Source: DATMRF01 sp035566435 (GTDB lineage: Bacteria > Verrucomicrobiota > Verrucomicrobiia > Limisphaerales > UBA8199). From it: DNA of 64,000 bases. The stretch is taken from positions 179,042-243,041 of the forward strand of contig DATMRF010000117.1 in NCBI GenBank assembly GCA_035566435.1, in the 5' to 3' direction. Position numbers and translations under genes: made by a program. Shown here piece by piece: positions 58,713 to 64,000 of this stretch. Numbering within the stretch: position 1 is the first letter of the stretch; every line of letters starts with the position of its first letter. The notes under the pieces were generated by a model. The model saw nothing but the letters and a program-made list of their open reading frames with translations, made no database searches and had not been told where the DNA came from.

Positions 58713-60098
58713 CTACGGCGTTCGAATCGACGGCTCTGAACGAAGTCCAAGCCCGTTCACTGTGATGACGGAGTAAGCATGCTTTTCTCCGGCTTTGGCA
58801 GAGGTGTCGAGGTAGCGCATTTCCGGCAGCGGGAGACTCGGTGTGTCGTGATAGGTCATGGATTGGAATAGCGGCCGACCGAATTTGCCAAGCGGCTTCT
58901 CCGGCACATTCGCCAGTTCCGCCCCATCACGCAACACGATGAATTGTTGGATGCCGCTCTCAAAATCGGCCTCGGCAGTCCAAGTGACCTCTGTTCCCGC
59001 CTCGCCTTTGGAGGATACTTTGATATGACACGGAGCGGGCGGCGGGGTGGTGTCGCTTGTGGCCCCGCTCTTCACATATTCCATCCACGCTTTGGCGACG
59101 GCTTCGTTCGGCAGCCAGACAGTGTCGTTGACATCGCCTTTGAATTCCCGCCCAGGTTTCGCTTCATCGCCGAACAAAGGCGCGAGCCATGCCTTGCTGG
59201 TATCCATCGGTTTGAGCTTTTGGTCTTTGCTTCCCTTGTCCGGCAGCCGCATCGCCAGACAAGCATCGAGAAACGGGATCGCGAGGTAACGGCTGTCCCC
59301 GCATTCGTGGCCGGTGCGCGGGTCCGGTGCAAATCCGATCAGGCCGCCCTTGGCGCGATATTCCTTGAACGTCGCAATATTGCCGAGCCATGGCCCCTTC
59401 ATCTTGTCGAATTCGGTGCGATGGTCCGGTGCGTCTGGGTTTAGCTTCGGCTTTTCCTTCACGCCGGGGTTCGTCATCATCGGAATCCCATACACCGCGG
59501 CTGGAACATCGGGTCGAAGGAATTCCGGATGCGTCAGAAACATGAGCGCCGAACCCGAACGCATCCACACAGCAACGACGCGGTCGGGATGCAGCGTGGT
59601 CATCACGTCCGACCAAATGCCGCCGCCGGAATGTCCCCAGAGCGCCCACGGAACTTTATCGATTTCAGGATGACCGGACTTTGCCGCGAAATCCGCGAGT
59701 GCCTCGAGAAAGGTCTTTTCCGAACCTCGTCGGGGATCGAACCAGAGCTCCGACGCGCCTGGCGAAATATCGATCTTCTCGTTCAACACGTGATAGCTGG
59801 AAGCCCAAAGGGCGCAGTCCCACTTCTTCGCCAGCGCCTGCCAGTGCAAATCATACGCTGCGGTCGATCCTTCGATGGAGGCAGTCGTTCCCGCGCCGTG
59901 CTGATGCACAATGATTCCTCGAAGGGTTTTCACATCCTCCGGAATCCAGAGCATGTAAGTCACGGCCACCTGCAATTCGTTCGATACGGTCGAGGCTGGG
60001 TAGTCGAGTTTTACATAAGTCCCCGCGCCCCGCGCGTCCGCAAGCCCGAGGATGCTGAGCGCCAGTACTAAAGTCGTTCCCAATTGTAAAATCTGCAT
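58713..60098 (-). CDS. secreted alpha/beta-hydrolase (esterase-like)
   Basis: 461 aa with a signal peptide (LGTTLVLALSILGLADARG). The hydrolase core has IIVHQHGAGTTA (oxyanion region), the nucleophile elbow ALWGHSGGGIWSDVMTTL and a later His near GLIGFAPDPRTGHECGD. The C-terminal 90 residues (about 365-461) read like a fibronectin-III domain (PPPAPCHIKVSSKGEAGTEV). It may act on an ester in a polysaccharide or small molecule. It starts 8 bp after the stop of the other hydrolase gene, so the two form an operon. Confidence 0.78.
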   Translation of the reverse strand: MQILQLGTTLVLALSILGLADARGAGTYVKLDYPASTVSNELQVAVTYMLWIPEDVKTLRGIIVHQHGAGTTASIEGSTAAYDLHWQALAKKWDCALWASSYHVLNEKIDISPGASELWFDPRRGSEKTFLEALADFAAKSGHPEIDKVPWALWGHSGGGIWSDVMTTLHPDRVVAVWMRSGSALMFLTHPEFLRPDVPAAVYGIPMMTNPGVKEKPKLNPDAPDHRTEFDKMKGPWLGNIATFKEYRAKGGLIGFAPDPRTGHECGDSRYLAIPFLDACLAMRLPDKGSKDQKLKPMDTSKAWLAPLFGDEAKPGREFKGDVNDTVWLPNEAVAKAWMEYVKSGATSDTTPPPAPCHIKVSSKGEAGTEVTWTAEADFESGIQQFIVLRDGAELANVPEKPLGKFGRPLFQSMTYHDTPSLPLPEMRYLDTSAKAGEKHAYSVITVNGLGLRSEPSIRTP

Positions 60099-60106
60099 AC
60101 GGGACT

Positions 60107-61690
60107 TTAGTTTGTTTTTTCGACGATGAAACTCACCACTGGCTTCGGATTCCGCGGCCCGACCGCAAAATGGCCCTCGCCCTCCCTGATGATCACCGTG
60201 AAATTCCCGCCCAGTTCCTTATATTTCTTCTCCGCCACCCGCGTCTCGCGGTCGAGCCACGGATCGAGGCTGCCGCAAACGTGCAGGATCGACACGCCGG
60301 CCTTGGCGAGCGGCGAAAGATCGTCGATGTGCGGCACTTTTGCGTTTTCGTCCGGATTTCCCTTCGTGACCATGGTGCCGCGCAGGACGGGGTTCTCGCC
60401 GTAGATGCACGAAACCTTGCCCGCGTTTTCGACGGCCCAGGCGTATGCCTCCCCGGCGCCCGCGCCGACCCCTTCCAAGGCCGGCTTTTTGGAGAAGCCG
60501 GCGTCGGTCATGAGCTGGTAAACCGCGTCCCAATCCTCACGCTGCGGACCGCGCCCCGCGAGCAGCGGCGGGACGACGATATAATAACCCTTGGCGAGCA
60601 GGGCCAGGTCAACCTCCGACGTGGTCCGGTCGATGCGATCCGCGCGCAAAACCCACAGCTTCCTGGCGGCCGGATTCTCCGGCACGAGCACCGCCATGCC
60701 GGTGGTTCCCCACGACCGGTTGGTCTTGTCATAACGGTCATAGCACGGGGAGAACTGCGGTCCCCGGCAGGTGGCGTAGGTATCCTCCTTTTGGAGGTAG
60801 ATGTAGGAATTCTCAACGCTGTAATAGGAAGATTTGACGAACGTGTCGTCCACGAAAGCCGGCCGGGCCGCCGGAGCGGCCTGACTCTGTTCAACGAAGT
60901 CGGCGATTGGCTTGGGATCCTGCAAACTGTGCGGGTGATGGGCGGTGCCTTCCTTGATCATGATGGAGATCCGGCCGCCCGCCTGGTGATAAACGTTCTC
61001 GATCACCTTCGTGTTTTTCTCCAGCACAAAATCGAGGCTGCCGCAGACATTGAGCAAAGGCACGTCGCGCTTGGCGAGTTCGACCAGCTTCGGAATATCT
61101 TCCTGCCGGATGGCGGGATTGTCGGCGTAGATCGCGGAAACCTTGTCCGGATTGGCGGTGGCCCATTGATAAGCATTTACGCCGCCTTTGCTCATCCCAT
61201 CGAACGCCGGTTTCTTCGACAACCCGTGCTTCTCCGTCAGGAAGGCGTACCACGCATCCCACTGCTTGCCCGGATCGGGAGTGATGAAGGCAATGTGAAA
61301 ACCCCGCCGCAGCAGTTCCACCTCGGCCTGGGGCCGGTGGTCCCAGTAGCAGGCTTGCCACGACCAGGGATTTCCCGGCGCGGGATTCTTGGGAACGACG
61401 ACGATGCAGCGCAGCTTCCCGGCGGGGGGAGCTCCGACGCCGAAGCGCTCATTGTCAGGCCGGGTGAAAGGGGTAACCTCAAAAGTCTCCTTGTCCATGA
61501 GGAAGTCGTAACGGACAAAGTCATCATGCCAGGTGCTCTTGCCGCCGTCGAACGCCGGTGCGGAACTTTGCGTCGGCGCCGGTGGGTCGGCCGCGTGGAT
61601 GGCTCCCACGAAACCACACACCGAAAAGGCGACCGCCGCCACGGCGAGGAGTTTTGAAGGCCTGGTTATTTGAGAACTCGCATTTTTCAT
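60107..61690 (-). CDS. secreted protein with two tandem alpha/beta-hydrolase domains
   Basis: 527 aa from ATG 61690 with a signal peptide (LLAVAAVAFSVCGFVGAIHA). The two halves are repeats: domain 1 has GMSKGGVNAYQWATANPDKV, SAIYADNPAI and HHPHSLQDPKPIADFV; domain 2 has GVGAGAGEAYAWAVENAGKV, SCIYGENPVL and GHFAVGPRNPKPVVSFI. The nucleophile Ser in GMSKGG of domain 1 is replaced (GVGAGAG) in domain 2, which is therefore probably not catalytic. First gene of the two-gene hydrolase operon. Confidence 0.8.
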   Translation of the reverse strand: MKNASSQITRPSKLLAVAAVAFSVCGFVGAIHAADPPAPTQSSAPAFDGGKSTWHDDFVRYDFLMDKETFEVTPFTRPDNERFGVGAPPAGKLRCIVVVPKNPAPGNPWSWQACYWDHRPQAEVELLRRGFHIAFITPDPGKQWDAWYAFLTEKHGLSKKPAFDGMSKGGVNAYQWATANPDKVSAIYADNPAIRQEDIPKLVELAKRDVPLLNVCGSLDFVLEKNTKVIENVYHQAGGRISIMIKEGTAHHPHSLQDPKPIADFVEQSQAAPAARPAFVDDTFVKSSYYSVENSYIYLQKEDTYATCRGPQFSPCYDRYDKTNRSWGTTGMAVLVPENPAARKLWVLRADRIDRTTSEVDLALLAKGYYIVVPPLLAGRGPQREDWDAVYQLMTDAGFSKKPALEGVGAGAGEAYAWAVENAGKVSCIYGENPVLRGTMVTKGNPDENAKVPHIDDLSPLAKAGVSILHVCGSLDPWLDRETRVAEKKYKELGGNFTVIIREGEGHFAVGPRNPKPVVSFIVEKTN

Positions 61691-61696
61691 AAAGTC

Positions 61697-61718
61697 TGCG
61701 AATCTGCGCAACCGACCC
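61697..61718. repeat. 22-nt dispersed repeat just upstream of the double-hydrolase gene
   Basis: TGCGAATCTGCGCAACCGAC plus CC; it matches 56712-56733 at 21 of 22 bases. It lies 6 bp before the start codon of a minus-strand gene and so is in the 5' leader, where it could affect expression. Confidence 0.6.
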
Positions 61719-61804
61719 TTTTTGAGGCCGACATGAGGGAGCGGAGCGCGCAGGCACGCCCCGGCCATGCGATTTCACGGAAAACAATGTCGTTCATGCC
61801 CCGC

Positions 61805-63046
61805 TCAGGCCGGCGGGCTGCGGAATTTGCACCGCGCCTGTGACAAAGCAAGGCCAACTACTTCAATTCGGCGAATGTCGTTGTTCCCGAGGCCGGCGTC
61901 AGAGGCCCAGTGCAGGTGGTTTTCGCCGGGAAACGGAAATTGGCCGGCAGCCGCCCGCGCATCATAGCCCATGGCGGCGGCGCAAACCGAATCGGTGCAA
62001 ATGGCGTTTCGCCCGGCGAAAAGCAGCCTGGGCTGAATCGGCCGCATCTCCTTGATCCAGGGGCCCTCACCGCCGGCGACACTTTCCACGCCGTCAATGA
62101 TGGCCAAATCAACCGGGCGCGCCCCCAGCAGGTCGGCCACAATTCGCGGCACCCGGACTTCAGCCTGGTTGGGCGGATTGGCCCCGAGCTGAGCGGGCAC
62201 GCCCGCCGGCAACGCGCGCGTGTTCATGTGCAGCGGCGCAACCCGCGCCTGCACCGTGTCTTCATTCGGCGCGTCGTCGCCATATAGCGCCGTCGGCGTG
62301 ATGCCAAACAGGTTCTTTGTCGTCATCGTCACGCCGCCGACCGCGTGATCCTTCATCTTGCCCAGAGAAACGAAAACGTCCGTGTGCTCGTACCAGCCAT
62401 TCAGTTCAAAGGCCGGAAACAGATATCCGCCCCAAGGCACTTTCACCCGGCTGTACGAGCCCCAGGTGCCGCGATTTCGCGTATTCTCGAACACCACCCT
62501 GTGTCCGCCGGCGGCCTCGATTGCGGGCACGTCCCAACCGGCGCGCGTCAGTACGGTCTTGACCGGCTCATGATGATACCAGGCCTCAACGATGGCGATG
62601 CGGCGGGCGCCCGCTCGGTCCAGCGCGGCGCAGAGAGCGGCCACCACGTGCGGATGAATGTGATAGGTGCGGCACGCGGGCAAGCCGGCGAAGGGGTCCG
62701 CCGGCGCCGTCATGTTCACTTTCACCGTCACCGTCTTTCCGCTCACGAGCCGCCCGATTCCGCCAATCGCATCGAGCGCCGCGTCCAATTGTTCCCGCAC
62801 CACGCCCGGCTCATACGAAACACACCGGCGGAGCGCTACCGGCAGGCTTGGCGCTTTGCCGCCCAGGTGTGGCAGATTTGCCGGTGCGGCGATGTCCTGG
62901 GCCCGCAAAAGACTCGGCCAATCAGCCAGCGCGCAAAGCCCCAGCGCGCCGGCGCTGCGGGCCAGCCACTCGCGCCGGGTCAAGCGGGAGCCAGCCGCGT
63001 TTCTGGAGGCGCAACCGTAATACCAATAAGGATGCTGCAGACTCAT
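61805..63046 (-). CDS. Tat-exported DUF362 protein
   Basis: 413 aa. ATG 63046 has a good ribosome site (GAGGACAGG) upstream. A twin-arginine signal (SRLTRREWLARSAGALG) near residue 20 is unusually far from the start. The DUF362 domain has VTVKVNMTAPADPFAGLPAC, RRIAIVEAWYHHEP, VFVSLGKMKDHAVGGVTMTT with KNLFGITP and VDLAIIDGVESVAGGEGPW. The family is often linked with iron-sulfur redox proteins, but no ferredoxin motif is present here. Function uncertain. Confidence 0.85.
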   Translation of the reverse strand: MSLQHPYWYYGCASRNAAGSRLTRREWLARSAGALGLCALADWPSLLRAQDIAAPANLPHLGGKAPSLPVALRRCVSYEPGVVREQLDAALDAIGGIGRLVSGKTVTVKVNMTAPADPFAGLPACRTYHIHPHVVAALCAALDRAGARRIAIVEAWYHHEPVKTVLTRAGWDVPAIEAAGGHRVVFENTRNRGTWGSYSRVKVPWGGYLFPAFELNGWYEHTDVFVSLGKMKDHAVGGVTMTTKNLFGITPTALYGDDAPNEDTVQARVAPLHMNTRALPAGVPAQLGANPPNQAEVRVPRIVADLLGARPVDLAIIDGVESVAGGEGPWIKEMRPIQPRLLFAGRNAICTDSVCAAAMGYDARAAAGQFPFPGENHLHWASDAGLGNNDIRRIEVVGLALSQARCKFRSPPA

Positions 63047-64000
63047 AAACCTGTCCTCATGTCATTTCACCGGCAGCAAACCACCCCCGGCCGGGGTGCT
63101 CGCCGATGGTGCCGTTTAGTGTGGTTAATAGAACCCATTAGCCGCACCGAATCAAGCATTTGGCATTTGGGATTTAAAGCGGGTGGCCTCTTCTTGAGCG
63201 GGGCCAGACCCACAGCCGGGGAGAACATCGCTCAAGCAGCGTGACTCCAGCTCGGCGCATTCACTTTTTTGGGTTCACTCGCCCCGCTTGAAACCCTGTA
63301 AAAGTGACCTGTTTGTTGGGTGGATGACGCCTTTGTCGGGTGGAACTGAGGAGAGGCAAGGCGCTGACGGAGACCTGGCTGGCGCAGCAGTTGCGCCCGT
63401 AGAGGGGTCATAACTATTGCCACTGACCGAGTGTTACTCGGGCGTGGGACAAATTCCTTCTGAACCGGACAGCGGCATGCACCGCGCAGCGGTGCAACGA
63501 TGGTAGCCGTGGACTTCAGTCCTTGTCATTACCCACATCTTCCTGAGCCCAGCATGAGTTTCCCTTTTTGGCCGCCCAAGTCCGCAGGAAAATGCCCGGA
63601 ATTCGCTGCCATTTCTGCGCCGCGGAACGGCAGCTTGATGGTAGCCAACACCTGCATGCATCGCGTAGCGATGCAACGATGGTAGCCGTGGACTTCAGTC
63701 CTTGTCACTACCCACATCTTCCTGAGCCTGGCATGAGTTTCCCTTCTTAGCCGCCCAAATCAGCAGGAAAATGCCCGGAATTCGCTGCCGTTCCCGCGCC
63801 GCGGGGCGGCAGCTTGATGGTAGCCAACACCTGCATGCATCGCGTAGCGATGCAACGATGGTAGCCGTGGACTTCAGTCCACGGGGGAAGTGTCCGCACG
63901 CTCCAGCGTCGCGTCGCGACGCCTGAGCGAACCAGCAAATCTTTGAAGATGAATAGTTTATGTCATCAACAAAGCTTAAAAATCCCTGTAAGAGTTGTGG
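63047..64000. other. non-coding stretch with tandem repeats at the window end
   Basis: Nearly 1 kb without a credible gene. The first 430 bases hold nothing recognised. From 63475 to 63880 a 179-bp unit occurs twice plus a partial third time; hairpins are listed separately. The last 80 bases are AT-rich. Confidence 0.6.
63475..63880. repeat. 179-bp tandem repeat, two full units plus a partial third
   Basis: Units begin with GCATGCA at 63475, 63654 and 63833, an exact period of 179. Each starts with a short hairpin and TGGTAGCCGTGGACTTCAGT. Unit 2 differs from unit 1 at scattered positions. The third copy breaks off after TTCAGTCC, and only there does the sequence complete the palindrome CCGTGGACTTCAGTCCACGG (63865-63884). 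Confidence 0.85.

Noticed and set aside
60170..61657. 495-aa open frame opposite the double hydrolase
   Set aside because: Antisense shadow without recognisable domain.
63475..63880. CRISPR array
   Set aside because: The units are 179 bp, nearly identical throughout and without unique spacers; no cas genes.

Overview
The window looks like chromosomal DNA of a Verrucomicrobiota bacterium, probably from the Pedosphaera/Limisphaerales side. This is inferred from the high GC content, the many secreted hydrolases, a DUF1080 protein, a tricorn-type protease, and secreted proteins that share a C-terminal module ending in an (A)R(F/Y)YR motif. No rRNA and no complete tRNA gene was seen.

Layout. 1-7 kb: a cut YmdB-type phosphodiesterase, a LysM protein, an OB-fold-like secreted protein, phenylacetate-CoA ligase, a DCC-LMF fusion membrane protein and a small GlsB-like membrane protein. 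7-14.1 kb: a decayed iorA, a GH76 glycanase, a beta-propeller protein, an EamA exporter and a lipoprotein amidase. 14.1-15.9 kb: folE broken by a stop codon, and a trans-sulfuration enzyme. 16.08-19.62 kb: a 3.54 kb transposon with 19-bp perfect terminal inverted repeats and 8-bp target duplications. It carries an IS1-type transposase, a P63C protein, a tRNA-like 3' end and a tightly coupled Panacea (DUF4065) toxin-antitoxin-like operon that ends in a 38-aa membrane peptide missed by length cut-offs. 19.9-26.2 kb: a two-component system next to HtrA/DegQ, an iron-type alcohol dehydrogenase with an ABM protein, and MsrB. 26.2-37.3 kb: an ABC-F ATPase, a tricorn protease, a DUF1080 protein, a HAD phosphatase, a subtilisin, and a lepB-NTF2-AlkA operon. 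37.5-41.5 kb: a frameshifted TIM-barrel pseudogene, a Cys-rich unknown, a Tat-exported phosphoesterase and a rhomboid. 41.5-46.4 kb: amino-acid biosynthesis, namely leuA behind a complete leucine attenuator, lysC and hom. 46.6-52 kb: an M1 aminopeptidase, a large unknown protein and an MBL hydrolase. 52-54.5 kb: a fluoride module (riboswitch, crcB, DUF190) head to head with enolase, the classic fluoride target. 54.5-57.3 kb: a decay zone with a kinase remnant, hairpins and repeats. 57.3-63 kb: a membrane protein, two secreted alpha/beta-hydrolases and a DUF362 protein. 63-64 kb: non-coding 179-bp tandem repeats with covarying hairpins.

The main themes are amino-acid biosynthesis (leuA, lysC, hom, trans-sulfuration), envelope quality control (HtrA plus two-component system, lepB, rhomboid, tricorn) and secreted degradative enzymes. 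Gene decay is frequent: iorA, folE, a kinase and a TIM-barrel protein are all broken. Several families of dispersed palindromic DNA are present, two copies of which lie inside reading frames. All calls come from reading sequence and translations; no database search was run.
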